Notes: generated by a model not told the origin, from the sequence alone. A DNA stretch of 64,000 nt from Acanthosepion esculentum (GCA_964036315.1 OZ038500.1:63008102-63072101), one strand, 5' to 3'. Shown: positions 11,590 to 23,169, numbered from the stretch's first letter. Program-made: numbers and translations.

Positions 11590-12775
11590 GTGAGTATATT
11601 GAATCAATTGCTAGGTCTACTGCTAGGAAAGTTGATTCACTATATCGTGCCAGACAATTCTTCTTGTCAGAATCTTTCTTACACATTTATAAATCTACTA
11701 TTCGTCCGTGCATTGAATTGTCGCAGTTAACTCCTCCTCATTTCCTTAACCCTCCAACAGGGTTCTCTCTCTCCCGGGAGTATAAATACTGGCTGACCTT
11801 TCGCCTCTGCCTCTTTTCTCTGCTTACGCGCACGTGCGAGCAACTATCTCGACTTCGGCCGCGGGCCGCAACCTCGCACGTGAGGCGAGGTATACAAAAC
11901 TTTCTCTTAAAATTTCCAATATGTGAACTCCTATACACGACCAGCGTTTCCCATATTCTGGGAACACGCTAAAACAAAATTCACCCCGTACGGACATTCA
12001 ACTCAACACACACACAACCTTCCATACAGGCTGTAACATTTTATCCATGTCTTCAATGTATTTGTAATTCGTGTATTAATCTATTTGTTATTAATATATA
12101 TTTGTTCGCATACATGTATATCGGTCTTGTTTGTTTCTTTGGACTCCATTAAAGTCCAACATTCTTATGTAGCTGGACCGGCCAGCGGAAGCCTTAACCT
12201 AGAGATAACTCATCTTCTCTTCTCACATTCACACACCGCATGGTCCCCTACAGAATGCTACTGCCATATCTAGTCTGATGCTCCTAGTAGATAGCTTGAG
12301 AAGAGTGTGTAATGTAATCAGTCCTGATCTGGCATCTCAGCTTCAGTTACTTTTCCACCTCTGGCTTCCCTTTGTCTTTTCTGTAAATATTTTCATGACA
12401 ATTGTTCTAATAAGCTTTCCCATTTGATACCTCGACCTCTGCATTAATTTAAGGGTACGACGGGGATTGGCGGCTCGGTTTCATCAATTCATTGTTGAAA
12501 TAGATAGATTTAATCGTAAGTTCTATTCTAATAGTTTCTTTACCCGCATCTTTCGCTTGCGGAACTCTCCTCCAGTTTCTGGCTTCCTCGCCAACTACGG
12601 TCTTCAAAGATTTAAATGCAACATCAATAGCCATTTTCTGCCTTCTTGAATTCCGTTCTTTTATCATCCTTTCTCCTCACTAAAGTCTTTTCATACTCTT
12701 TCACGTTCGGTAACTTCTTGAGCCCCGCGTGGCATTATCACCTTGCTTGGGGTGAAATGATTAAAAAAAAAAAAA
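11590..12775 (+). mobile_element. LINE-A copy split by a solo LTR
   Basis: Left half 11590-11718 reads 'EYIESIARSTARKVDSLY...FLSESFLHIYKSTIRPCIE'. The next codons (Y-C-C-H-I) resume at 12253 after a 534-bp LTR. The right half continues through 'NRKFYSNSFFTRIFRLRNS' and ends with 'ccttgcttggggtgaaatga' and a long A-rich tail (12761-12788). Several stops and frameshifts make the coding part dead. Nesting order: LINE-A inserted first, LTR-1 later. Confidence 0.85.
11719..12252 (+). mobile_element. LTR-1 solo LTR, copy 1 (inside LINE-A)
   Basis: Begins TGTCGCAGTTA and ends GTCCCCTACA, with a 4-bp target duplication GAAT at 11715-11718 and 12253-12256. It contains a TATA box ('tataaata', about 11783), a GC-rich palindromic block 'cctcgcacgtgaggcgagg' (11871-11889), the conserved 'gtttcccatattctgggaac' palindrome (11947-11966) and 'attaaa' near 12150 as a possible polyadenylation signal. 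The other copies are at 20757-21265 (-) and 30807-31353 (+). TG..CA ends, a TATA box and a 4-bp duplication fit a Gypsy-type LTR, but no internal coding region is present, so the superfamily is inferred. Confidence 0.9.
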
Positions 12776-12984
12776 AGAAAAAAAAAAGACCAATAACAAC
12801 TTCATGGACACTTACTGTAGAGCTAGCTTTCGCAAGCTTGTCTCGCGGACAACTTCGTTACTGTACTAACTTCGATTCTCGCTATTACCAGGCTAGTCTG
12901 AGTTTAATAAATAGTGATGTGTATACCCGCCTGTCACGCGGAAGATAGGAGTTTGATTCACCGCCAGGGAGCGTCAATCTTACG

Positions 12985-13450
12985 TATTGGGCACGTTGCC
13001 GAGTGGTTAGAACGTTCGCTTCCGACCACGGAACCCGGGTTCGAATCGCACTATGATCGATTTGTCAGGAAGGTGACTTCTTGATGTTATTGGCCTGTAG
13101 AAGTGATCCCAGCGCGCGACACCTTTGGAAAGTGTTTGAAAACTATACCAAGGGCTGAGTGAAATTTCGGAGCATTCGATGGTTGAGCTAACATGAAGTC
13201 ACAAGTCATCGTGACCGAAGGTTTGAGGTTACTGGCTTTGTTCAGACTGTTGATCACACCAAATAACGCGTTCTCTCCCAGAAACTGTAACTAAGGTTCA
13301 CTCAGCATAGTTGCAGTATAAACCAGAGGTGGGTTCTGTGGGTGTTAAACAAACACAAATATGCCCGAGCGGGCGTCTGCAATAGGGATTAGATAGCCAC
13401 CGTATCAGACAGGCATACTCGGATACGAGCAAGTTTTAAAAAAAAAACAG
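12985..13450 (+). mobile_element. SINE-4 (tRNA-derived), most complete copy
   Basis: The head 'gttgccgagtggttagaac' (A box) and 'gggttcgaatcgcac' (B box, 13037-13051) form a tRNA-like Pol III promoter. The unrelated body runs through 'gtcacaagtcatcgtgaccg', 'gcatagttgcagtataaacc' and 'gcccgagcgggcgtctgca', ending 'actcggatacgagcaag' plus an A-run (13438-13447). Partial copies are at 26020-26450 (-), 33060-33330 (+), 49718-49870 (+, head only) and 51130-51326 (+). Confidence 0.85.
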
Positions 13451-14399
13451 TTTGCCTGTTGCAGAATGATGATTATCAACCTAACCCTATAGATCAATTC
13501 ACGAGTACAAGTGGTTCAATTTCCATTGGGTGCCCCATTAACGTAGCTTTTTATCCGACTATCTTACTGACATAGCCATGATCAGGATACCCACGTAGTA
13601 AAGTGTACGTTAAATGATTTTATCTGAGCCTGAGATTTTATGACTACGTAGACAATAAAATCTAGTTATGACATCTTCAAAGCAACCACAAGCTGTACAC
13701 AAGTAGAGAAAAAGGAAATATAGTATATAAATAAATGTAAACTTTTGGTATCAAGTGTCACTCATCCGGAAGGTAGGGAAATCCGGTCATAGGTAGAGCT
13801 ATGGTTAAAGTAAATCAGTTCCATTTGACAAGCCGTTGGTGCAGAACCAGAGACACAGAGAAGAACGAAGAACGGTAGGAGAGAGCTGACAGTCAGAAAG
13901 AGAGATATAGAGTCGGAGGCAGATAGGATTCTCGCTGGCCGAAGGGGAGTCAAGGTTCGTCAGTGTGTCGTGAGAAAAGACAGAAATAGCAACGAAGTTG
14001 TTCCAGGTGTCGCTTGTCTATCCCCCACCAGACAGTGCCAGGTAAAGCCGTGAATAAATAACCCACTGTACCGGAAACAGGATTCATCTCTTTTTTACCT
14101 TCCGTTCCCTTGTGAATAGACACCGAGGCTTTCCCGATGCAGGCATAGGGTGAAGCTGTCTAGTCGGTGAAAGACCAAAAGAGGCCTTTGAGTGTATATC
14201 CACAATCTAAATTTATTAATATGGGTGCAAGGAGTTCAATCGTCATTGGATATCTTATTAACGTAGCCTTGTGCCAGACTAAGCTTAGTAAAAAAAAAGA
14301 AAATTTAAAGTATTCCCATCAAAATCATTATGATTCTGATCCTCGGTATTTTGTTGAGTGGATAGAATTAAATGAAAATAATCATTGGCATTCATAGAA
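13451..14399. other. Unassigned DNA with a weak internal duplication
   Basis: 'ttaacgtagctttttatcc' (13540-13558) and 'ttaacgtagccttgtgcca' (14259-14277) lie in similar ~55-bp contexts about 720 bp apart, which could mark the ends of an old element. No coding motif was seen in the open frames here. Confidence 0.4.
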
Positions 14400-15260
14400 A
14401 TGAATATCAAATTGGCAGCTGATCTAAAAACCAACCTAAATTCTATTATTAACTGGGGCAAAGAATGGTATCTTAATTTTAACGCCTCCAAAATGAAAAC
14501 TGCTCTCTGTTAATCGTCTAAGTGAACCCTAACCCTGTTTTCCGTCAGCATGGCTAGTGCTAACTTCCAGGAGAGTGACACATTGCACCTTCTCCGCTAA
14601 CATGAGGTGGAAAGATTATGTTAAATCAGTTGATAGGTTTGCTGCTAGGAAAGTAGTATCACTGTGTCGTGCCTGACTAATTTTCTCGCACGAATCTATC
14701 TTACATATATACAAGTCTATCATTCATCTATGCTTTCAGTATTGCTGCCAGATATGGTCTGGTGATCCTGATATATATTTAGGAATCTTTGATAAAATCC
14801 CAATAAGAATCTGCAATGTAATTGGTCCTGACAGTCACTTTTCCACTGCTGTAATGTAGCTTCCCTGTGCTTTTCTATAAATACTTTCATGCTAATTCTT
14901 CTGACGAACTTTCCTCGATGGTATCTAGTCTTTATGAAGTACTATATTGGCTGCTAGGTCTCATCAATTTACAGTTGAATTGGTTAGATGCAACCGTAAG
15001 TTCTTTGCTAAAAGTTTCCTTTCTCGCACATCTCACTTGTGGAACTCTCTTCCGGCTTCTTGCTTTCCAGTCAAGTTGGATATTCAAAATTTTAAATGCA
15101 ATGTCAATTGTTATCTTCTAAATTCTTGTTCTCTTGTTGTTCTCATTCATTAATAATGTTTTTCTTTTCATATATTCTTTCACACTCAGTAACCCTCCTG
15201 CGTCTTAGTGGCTTTGTTGCCTTGCTTGGAGTGAAATAATTACAAAAAAAAGAAAAAGAA
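14400..15260 (+). mobile_element. LINE-A 5'-truncated copy
   Basis: Starts at 'NIKLAADLKTNLNSIINW', continues 'GKEWYLNFNASKMK', 'RVCNVIG'-type text and 'FLSRTSHLWNSLPASCFP' (about 15020-15075). It ends with 'ttgcttggagtgaaataatt' and an A-rich tail near 15245-15275. Multiple stops are present. This copy starts about 20 residues after the catalytic YVDD box. Confidence 0.85.
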
Positions 15261-15599
15261 AAAAGAAAGGAAAAAGCACTACTACGACAGTGACTAAAAC
15301 GGTTCTCACACAGACATTTCTTGAGGAGGGTGGATAGAAGCCCATGGTTAAAAACAAGACTTGTCAGGTGGATGGACTTTCTTGTATGGTCAACGGCCAT
15401 CTATCACTGAGCTCCATAGATATGAATGCTGAAGGACTGACTGTGCTTTCACCTGGGGAGGGATGGGATATGCCAAGTCTATTTTCCCAAGACAGGCTAC
15501 ATATGAATGAATAGCTCTCCAGTTTTCAACTCCTATATGTAGAGGGAACTGGTCACGTGCTCAGTTACACAGCGATCCCACCACGATAGGACTGGTGAT

Positions 15600-15618
15600 G
15601 ATGATGATGATGATAATG
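15600..15618 (+). repeat. (GAT)n microsatellite
   Basis: About six GAT triplets ('gatgatgatgatgatga'). Confidence 0.8.
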
Positions 15619-15823
15619 AAGGTCGGTGCAAGTGTTTCATGCTCGCCCCCTGAATCTATGATACGCCCCCGCATTCTACTACATCTCAATTTTCATAAGG
15701 TAGTATTCATATAAAATACAAATTTTATTTTAACCTAATTATGTACAATAATGAATCATATGCAATATAGGTGAACAATTCAACTAGAAAAATTGAAAAT
15801 ACATATAATGTATCTAAATACAA

Positions 15824-15979
15824 ATTATCGACATGTCATAATAGATCATTCCATCTTAAATAATTAGAGACATGTCATAATAGATCATTCCATCTTAAAT
15901 AATTAGAGACATGTCATAATAGATCATTCCATCTTAAATAATTAGAGACATGTCATAATAGATCATTCCATCTTAAATC
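15824..15979 (+). repeat. Tandem repeat, 39-bp unit, four copies
   Basis: The block beginning 'acatgtcataatagatcatt' starts at 15831, 15870, 15909 and 15948, exactly 39 bp apart, with the units almost identical. No ORF crosses it. Confidence 0.95.
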
Positions 15980-16764
15980 AACAATGTTTTGCGGCCAATT
16001 TAAACACCAATTTGAGGTTTTAGTGAATTTTATATAGTATTTTTAGACTTGGCATGAGCAAAACAAATTTACGGATTTGGACAAAAAAAGACCCCAGAAT
16101 GACGTCAAAATCCGCGAAAATTATTCATCCTTTAATGGTCAGTTGGGCTTAGTCTAATTTGTAACGTATATAAACGTAGGTAGAAAAAAAGTAAATGTTG
16201 CTAAGATAGCGAGGATCAGAAAGCACTGTCCGGGGACAAACCAGGCTTGAGACCCCTCTGGTCGGGGTGTTCGGAGGTTGTACGCACCGGCTTTGCTGAT
16301 GATAAATAAATGCCCACTTCTAAATCACATTTTAAACTTTGTCGCTCTGATCAAGATTTGTCCTCATCTGATTAGTGACCCATATAGAGGCAGACTTGAA
16401 CAGAAACACAGTGAATATATATCGTATGTCTTATTAGATTTATGACTAACTGTATGAATATAGTTACTAAACATTAACAAAGGATAAAAATAGGTTAATG
16501 GTAGGCATTGGTACAGACACTATTACAAAGTAATAGTTTTTAGATTGTAAAATATTTTGAAAAAGCTTTAAGTTTTTAGCAATTGTCATGTAGGCATTTT
16601 AAGCTACAAAGATTTTATTTTTTCTTACGAAAGTTTATTACAGATTTGTATGCGTTAGTTTTTTACAAATTTGTATGCATTCATGTGTATAAACATATGT
16701 TGGACAGACCGGAGTTTCAGTGAGCGAACAAAAAATAATAACTGTCTATATTTCTGAGATGAGG

Positions 16765-17195
16765 TATTATGTACATTATTTACATTATTCGGACTATTGT
16801 CCTCTTCTTTGTCGCCATATTTATTACAACGTTTCGGCCGTTGTACGCTCCGGCCTTCTTCAGGTGGTTGGAATGTCCTCAAGGACACATGGCACAGTGG
16901 ATAAAGGCGTTGGTTAGATCCAGTGACAGGACCCGAAGAGTGCGAGTTCAATACCCGGTTAAGGCAGTGGAGAACTTTCAGAGGGAAATTAACAGGAGAT
17001 AACTGATAACTGACATCCATTAAAAACATGGCACGTGGAACTAGAACAGTCTACCCCAGTGAGCGAATAAAAGGGTTCAGTTCGACATTCCAACCGCCTG
17101 AAGAAGGCCGGAGCGTACAACGGCCGAAACGTTGTAATAAATATGGCGACAAAGATGAGGACAATAGTCCGAATAATGTAAATAATGAACAAATA
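16765..17195. repeat. Inverted pair of PLE-type terminal repeats around a tRNA-like SINE head
   Basis: The arm at 17090-17195 (+) contains 'cctgaagaaggccgg', 'cggccgaaacgttg', then 'gatgaggacaatagtccgaa' and 'taatgtaaataatg'. The arm at 16765-16867 is its reverse complement with few changes. Both have the CTGAnGA/stem/GAAAC layout of hammerhead ribozymes; the core at 17097-17130 reads CTGAAGA, then an AGGCCG/CGGCC stem, then GAAAC. Inverted terminal repeats are a known feature of Penelope copies. Between the arms, 16888-16965 has a tRNA-like 'tggcacagtggataa' A box and 'gagttcaatacccgg' B box. Confidence 0.65.
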
Positions 17196-18870
17196 ATAAG
17201 TCATTCAATTCAGCAATCTGTTTGTTCCTCCTTAGAAAATGTAATGTACGCCGGGATTAAATACGAAAAGAAAGAAAGGTAAATGAGCAACATAATGGGC
17301 AACATCATCGGCAGTCGATAAGATCGAATCCATAAATCATCCGCTAAATAACGAATGCACTAGCAAATCCTTGCAAGATGTGTATACTAATCATTACTCT
17401 ATAAAGCAGTGGTTCCCAAACAGTGTGACGCGCCTCATATGTGCGGCGAAAGAGGATAGCAGGTGAGGCGGAATGATTGAAAGGAAACTGAAAAAATTAG
17501 AAACAGTTTTAAAAAATTCATATGCTAAAATAAATATGATTTGAATATTTTAAATGTTATTATGGTTTACTTGTAATTGCATGCATGGGTTCCAGTATAA
17601 ATAGTTATAAATAATTATTGACCGATTTTATCATTGTGCTATTTTTGTATTATATCAAGTATTAAGAATATAGTAACTAGGGTCCGTAAATTGGAAGAAA
17701 GAGTTATCAATGATAATGTTCTGACTTCGAATCTGCGGTTATTTCCCTTCAACCCTTTCTCTGTTTTTTTATTATTATTTTTCAACGTACTTTCTGTTAC
17801 ATAAAATTTGGTGAGGCGCGAGCAAAATCTCATTCCGAAAACGTGACCGAGAGAAAAAAAATGGGAACCATTGCTCTGTGGCATACGTATATAAATATAA
17901 GAGAAAATGTAATATGATATATATACAGGGTTAAGATGGATGCGTAGCATTACAAGAGTTGGTGGTCTGCTCTTGTCTCGGCTATAATTTATGCACACAA
18001 AGGGCCAGGTGCGAGTCTGGCTGGTGGCAGGAAAATTAAGTCGCCTGGACTGTTTGAAGCCAATTAATCAAAACATGTACTCTAGACTTCTATTTTCTTT
18101 CGCATTTTATGACCAAAGCTAAATCACTAATGCAATGACGACCATGCCATTTATCAAGTAAGACCTTACTTCTCTTCTCTTTTTCATATCTGTTAATGTG
18201 TACCTCTTTAATTGAATGAACAAACTCTTCAAATTCATGTTCTGTAAATATGTATACGACGCGTTTTCTTTCAAGCATACATATATGTCCTTGTCTGTTT
18301 TTACTCAGAAAGAAAGTGTTACTTTCTTACGTGTATAGTTATGCTTATGTTGGGATGGTGTTGTGGAGTTATTTCCACAATATAACTTGTAGTCGGACTA
18401 AATGCGTCCTAAATGGGGTAAACGTACAGAAACGTTAGGAACTTGTAAATAAGTGTTACGCAGAGTAATCGAGTTGTGGTCGCTGATAACTTACTCCTCC
18501 CTCGACTACCTACTGACTCCTACTTATAATAGGTGGGAGAGTCTATTATCTAGACAAGGTGTCTTCCACTATAACAGATGGTTATATAAATGTATCTCCA
18601 ACGGTCATTTCAATATATGGATTAAAAATCAGGATGCTGATATATGATTGGACAGAGGTAAAAAAAAAGAGGGGAATTCAGTTTGATATATTGCACATAT
18701 ATATTTTGTATTAAATATATATTATGTATTAAATTTATGAAAAATTCGTTTGAACATTACGATTAAAGGGTGGATTAAACCATATAATTTTACGCTTAGA
18801 GGGTTTCTGTTTATTTACACCTTCTTTTCTAACTTTAAATTTACTTTATGATGGCTTCATTCTAAAGCCC

Positions 18871-19800
18871 TTATTTATTTAACTTTGTTATTATCAAGTT
18901 TTTCTTATTTTTTTTATTGCTAGAGTTGGTAGATAACCTAACTTGGACTGATTTATGTAAATTATCTAGAATTTTGTGGTGGTGGTGGTTTGATTCTTTA
19001 CTTATGTATCTATGGTTATATAGATCTTTGGTATATGGTTTGTAATAATCATTATTCAAGTCTAAGGTCACATCGAGAAAGTTAATCACTTTAGCACTGC
19101 TGCTAGTGGTAATATTTAATTCGTGATCTTTAAAATATTTCTTCAGTTCCTTTCTCAATAGATCTATATTTCGTGGGCTTGTTTTACGGAGGAGAATTAC
19201 ACCGTGATCTCTATAGAGTCCAGTGTCCTTAATATCGAAAGTAAATGTAAGTCTCCACAATAATAATATTCCGACTAATTCGCACGCCTGCTGAGTCAAA
19301 CGCTCCTATAGCAATATTAAATTCTGGGTTACTTCTTTGGGTCCACAGATAGCCATTATGAAATAGTATAGGTTTTTGTACCTGCTTTATGGTATTTATT
19401 TCGCAATCGCTAAGAGGACAGTTTTTTTCTTTTTGCTAGATTTACAGCCGCCATTAGCAAATTTTCGGTGACGGACGGGTAAATTGGATAAATGTACATT
19501 TATTCTTCCTTTTTATATTAGTAAACCATGCTATGGTTTCTATTGTCTCATTCCACTGGTTAATTCCTAGAGCATTTTTGTTGTATTTGTATGTTCTTTC
19601 AAGGATGGTTTTGCTGATTTTAACGATATTATTTGGTTGAGTCATCAGTATCGAGGGTTGTTTAGGAAACTTACCTTGTTGTCTTTAACTGTGATGAATG
19701 CTTGATGTTTGTGCAATTTGTGGATCCTATCATCAGTATTTAGATCAGTGGCTATTTTCTTGGCTTCGCTATTGATGCTATTTTCCCAGTTGTTGGGTGC
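18871..19800 (-). pseudogene. Retroelement reverse transcriptase with YRDDG-type box, inactivated
   Basis: Reading on the minus strand from 19800: 'APNNWENSINSEAKKIATDL', 'ITVKDNKVSFLNNPRY', 'IVKISKTILERTYKYNKNA', 'INQWNETIETIAWF' and 'KNKCTFIQF', then after a frame change 'NPEFNIAIGAFDSAGV', then the ORF 19299-18871 with 'GLYRDHGVILLRKTSPRNID', 'VINFLDVTLDLNNDYYKPY' and 'YISKESNHHHHKIL'. This order matches a reverse transcriptase group whose active box is normally YRDDG and which is followed by an 'FLDVTLDL' block. Here the second catalytic aspartate is histidine (YRDHG) and there are several frame breaks, so the enzyme is dead. I could not place the group with confidence; PLE- or DIRS-related groups are possibilities. 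Confidence 0.7.
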
Positions 19801-19809
19801 CTTTTTAAC

Positions 19810-19905
19810 GGTGAGGAATAATATGTATATTTATTAATATATACTTAATAACTCTGTTGTATTACATCGAGCACTGTTTTATTAACACCAACGCTATATG
19901 TACAA

Positions 19906-19968
<63 letters not shown>
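19810..19968. repeat. PLE-type terminal segment followed by (TA)n
   Basis: 'aataatatgtatatttatta' to 'actgttttattaacaccaac' (19815-19890) is repeated at 27690-27770 almost unchanged, and in both places the segment runs into a (TA)n array (here 19910-19968). The conserved core 'tcgagcactgttttatt' belongs to a wider set of element ends (22973, 27020, 33570, 34717). Confidence 0.7.
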
Positions 19969-19971
<3 letters not shown>

Positions 19972-20157
19972 AGAAATTGTAAGGAGGATTTGATAACTAG
20001 AATTAAGTAATTTGATGTACGCAGGTCCTTACTTTCCGTACAAACACTAATTTTTATTTCATGGGTGACTTTCACTGGATTTCGCATTTAATTTCGATTA
20101 TTCGCAAATTTATTTTCAAGTTATAAAAATTATTATCGTGCAAAAATTCGTCGCAAA

Positions 20158-20174
20158 AAAAAAAAAAAAAAAAT
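20158..20174 (+). repeat. Poly(A) run
   Basis: A run of about 17 A. No retroposon body could be matched upstream. Confidence 0.6.
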
Positions 20175-20370
20175 CACGTAAAAAATCGATGAAAATAACC
20201 ACAGTAATGAAAACTTGGGAATCCAATATTTCCTGATTTCGGGTCTAGATCCAGTCCGGAAAGTTTTTAATTTCCTCACGGACTCGACTTGATCCCAAAA
20301 GGGTATGACATGTTGGGCTACGGCTTTTAGGAGTAAAGTTGAAAAGATGTGACACAGTGACATTCGCATT

Positions 20371-20371
<1 letters not shown>

Positions 20372-20425
<54 letters not shown>
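20372..20425. repeat. (TA)n microsatellite
   Basis: About 27 TA units with AT-rich flanks. Confidence 0.95.
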
Positions 20426-20427
<2 letters not shown>

Positions 20428-20559
20428 AGATCTGTCATTTATTATTTAATATACTGTTATTATACATTTATTATGCATAAATTATTATTTATTATACAGC
20501 AAAAACAAATACGTGTATTATTTAAGCCTTGCCAATTCTATCAGTATTCTTATTTTATG

Positions 20560-21500
20560 TGTCGTGTCTCTTTAGGACGTGGGCGGTCATGGCTTTCCAC
20601 AACTTCCTATCCTTTGTAGCTCTAAGTAATGCTTGTCTCCTTATCCATTTACACAAGCTGGTTAAGAAGATTACTCAGTTTTCCTCTGCGTTCCTTGGTC
20701 CCTGTTAGTGTCATTTTCCCAAGCTGTTCTTCGTCATTAAGTATCCTAGACAGTTTGTAGTGGACCGGGGTGTGAATGTGAGGATGATATCTGTGGGTTA
20801 AACTTTCCCGCTGGCCGGTCCAGCTACATAGGAATGTTGGACTTTAATGGAGTCCAAAGAAGATAAAGAAACAAACAAGACCGATATACATGTATGCAAA
20901 CAAATATATATTAATAACAAATTACAATGACATGAAAGGTTACAGAGTGTTGTATGGAGAAGTTATGGTGAGTGTGTTGAGTGTCCGTACGAACGCGTAT
21001 ATTGTTTTTAGCGTGTTCCCAGAATATGGGAAACGCTGTATGTGTGAGAGGTCACATATTGGAATAAGTAAAAAAAAGAGAAAGTTTTTTTTACCTCGCC
21101 TCACGCGCGAGGTTGCGGCCCGAGGCCTGTGTCGAGATAGCTGGCCGCACGTGTGCGTAAGCCGTAAAAAGAGGAAGAGGCGAAAGGTCAGCCAGTATTT
21201 ATACTCGTGGGAGAGAGAGACCCCTGTTGAATGATTAAGGAAATGAGGAGGAGCTAACTGCGACAAGTTCAACTGTCTCTGAGCATAGCACGAGTGTCGT
21301 TTTTGTTTCCATTTTTCTTAAAACTTCCACGTTACTCACATGTTCTGTCCATGGTATTGTCAGCATCCTTCTCTAGAATAATGTTTTTGTGGTCTCAAGA
21401 CTTTTCTTCATTGGTGAGAAAATTGTCCAGCATTTACTGCCATATAGGAGAACTGATATTACGTAGTAGTTCAGCATTATGTTAAGAAATAGAAAAAACT
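20560..21500 (-). mobile_element. LINE-C fragment split by a solo LTR
   Basis: On the minus strand, 21500-21270 reads 'LNYYVISVLLYGSKCWTIFS', '..RRMLTIPWTEHVSNVEVL' and 'RKMETKT'. After the LTR, 20752-20560 reads 'RATKDRKLWKAMTAHVLKRH'. These are the C-terminal landmarks of an endonuclease/RT LINE family (YGSExWT..FYRRMLRI..RATKDRKLW). Stops are present. The same family occurs in the opposite orientation at 21495-21970, so the two copies are head to head. Confidence 0.8.
20757..21265 (-). mobile_element. LTR-1 solo LTR, copy 2 (inside LINE-C)
   Basis: On the minus strand it begins TGTCGCAGTTAG and ends GGTCCACTACA. The 4-bp target duplication is perfect: AGTT at 20753-20756 and 21266-21269. 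It shares with copies 1 and 3 the TATA box (minus, near 21200), the CG-rich palindromic block and 'gtttcccatattctgggaac' (plus 21019-21038, inverted). The open frames running through it on both strands are shadows of LTR composition. Confidence 0.92.
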
Positions 21501-21970
21501 TCGTTAGAAACAAAGAAAAGAGTACTGAAGTGTTACGTGATATCTGTCCTCCTACATGTCAGTGAATGCTGAGCAAACTCACAGATGAAGAAAAGACGTG
21601 AAGCAACAGAAATGTTGTTCTACAGAAGGATGTTGAGGATACCATGTACCGAATATGTGAACAACAATGAAGTTTTAGAGAAAATCGAAACAAAAAAGAA
21701 ACATCTACTTAACATCAGGAAGAGACAGTTGAAATTTTTAGGGCACATAATGAGGAAAGAGGGTTTAGAAAATCTGATACTCACAGAACAGATTAAAGGC
21801 GAGGACAGAGGAAAACGACGCATAACACTTAGTGAGCTTGAGTAAATGGATGGCGGAAGAAGGTTTAGGAGAAATAACAAAAAGACAAAATTTATTAAGA
21901 GCTACAAAGGACGGGAAATTGTGGAGGACCATGATCGCATACGTCTTGAGAGGACACGATGCATAAATAA
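21495..21970 (+). pseudogene. LINE-C C-terminal fragment
   Basis: An uninterrupted 86-codon stretch (21585-21845) reads 'TEMLFYRRMLRIPCTEYVNN', 'NIRKRQLKFLGHIMRKEGLE' and 'GKRRITLSE'. A stop follows, then decayed text up to 'RLERTRC'. This is the C-terminal domain seen in LINE copies annotated as endonuclease/reverse transcriptase. No RT catalytic region is present. Confidence 0.8.
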
Positions 21971-22736
21971 GGTTAAGAAAAAATATTGGTAGGAAAAAAT
22001 CTTTTAAAAAGTTAATTCCACGGTAACATAGATATTGGACGTTTCCCACGACATCAAACCATCTTACTGTCATACCTAGTAATCCACCTTAAAAGTATAT
22101 CTCCGAGTAATGGAGAGGGAAGATATTTGATGTCACCCATCTTTCTAAATATCATGCGATCGGCACCAGAAATAAGGAATGATCCCTGACCGGACCCATT
22201 GCAGAATGTCCCCAAACAGATTGTCTCTACTACGATAGCTGGTTTGCTGACCCCATTCTCTCTGTGCTCTTAACCGTCAAGTTATGCGGACATACAAACA
22301 TCGCAGCATCTACAACGGAATTTACGGTATGCCGTGCGCGCGTACGAACACACAGCCAACATACACATTTGCTCACTGATATTTTACAAACACGGACCCA
22401 TACCATTTTTATTTCTTGTCAGAATGCCTTTTAGGCAATAACAGAATTAGATTATCTCAGTGGAAAAAATGTTTTTTTTTTCCTTTTCTTATCAATTTCT
22501 TGTGGGGTGGGCTGTAATCGAGATAAAGCTATTTAAGATATTCATTCATTTTGGCTTGTGTACAACGCCTGTCCGACGTTTATTCGATATCTCGGCACAA
22601 CTGGACCATATTTGGAGAGTCGAACGCAAAGCATGAAAACTTATCACCCGCTTTTTTTAAGAAGATACCCTAATAGCAGATTAGAAGCTAATGTGTAGGT
22701 ATTAATGATGAGGATTAGACAGTGTGGCTTATCAGT

Positions 22737-22738
<2 letters not shown>

Positions 22739-22777
<39 letters not shown>

Positions 22778-22990
22778 CATTTATTTAAATATTATAACAT
22801 AAATATGTTATAAAATCACTACAAAAATAGCCATTTCGTTTCGACACTTCCAGTGTCTTATCCAGTGAACATCATCACTTGATAAGTCACTGGAAGTGTC
22901 GAAACGAAATGGCTATTTTTGTACTGATTTTATAACATATTTATGTTATAATATTTAAATAAATGATTATATCTGCTCTACTCTGTATTG
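22739..22990. repeat. ~85-bp-arm palindrome beside (TA)n, with hammerhead-like core
   Basis: A (TA)n run (22739-22775) abuts an inverted repeat: left arm 22773-22857, right arm 22886-22970, loop about 28 bp. In the right arm 'cttgataagtcactggaag' and 'tgtcgaaacgaaatgg' give a UUGAUAA/stem/GAAAC order, as in the other PLE ends but with the G8 equivalent changed to A. Just outside lies 'gctctactctgtattgagca', the end signature shared with 34717 and 27020. I read it as two inverted PLE terminal repeats. Confidence 0.8.
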
Positions 22991-23050
22991 AGCACTCTTT
23001 TAAGAATAATAATTGTTGGTTATTGGAATTTACTCCGTATATACCAATCC

Positions 23051-23058
<8 letters not shown>

Positions 23059-23089
<31 letters not shown>
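23059..23089. repeat. (CA)/(TA)n microsatellite
   Basis: A short CA run passing into about 15 TA units. Confidence 0.9.
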
Positions 23090-23092
<3 letters not shown>

Positions 23093-23169
23093 GTAATTAG
23101 GTAGCAATTGTTCATTTAAATGTTTTATCAAAAAGTTTTATACATTTTATATCCATTAAGTTTAACTAT

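Noticed and set aside
11664..11972. 102-codon frame joining LINE text to other sequence
   Set aside because: It crosses the LINE-A/LTR-1 junction by chance; not a fusion gene.
12985..13060. Possible functional tRNA gene
   Set aside because: A and B boxes are present, but the arms do not form a convincing cloverleaf and the sequence continues into a SINE body shared with other loci.
13510..14284. Possible LTR or element ends (similar ~55-bp segments 720 bp apart)
   Set aside because: Similarity is short and imperfect and no end structure was found; only mentioned in the stretch description.
15824..15979. CRISPR-like array (four regular repeats)
   Set aside because: The units are contiguous 39-bp tandem copies without spacers, in a eukaryotic context.
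20890..21272. Two ~110-codon frames on opposite strands
   Set aside because: Both lie within the LTR-1 solo LTR, whose ends and target duplication are clear.
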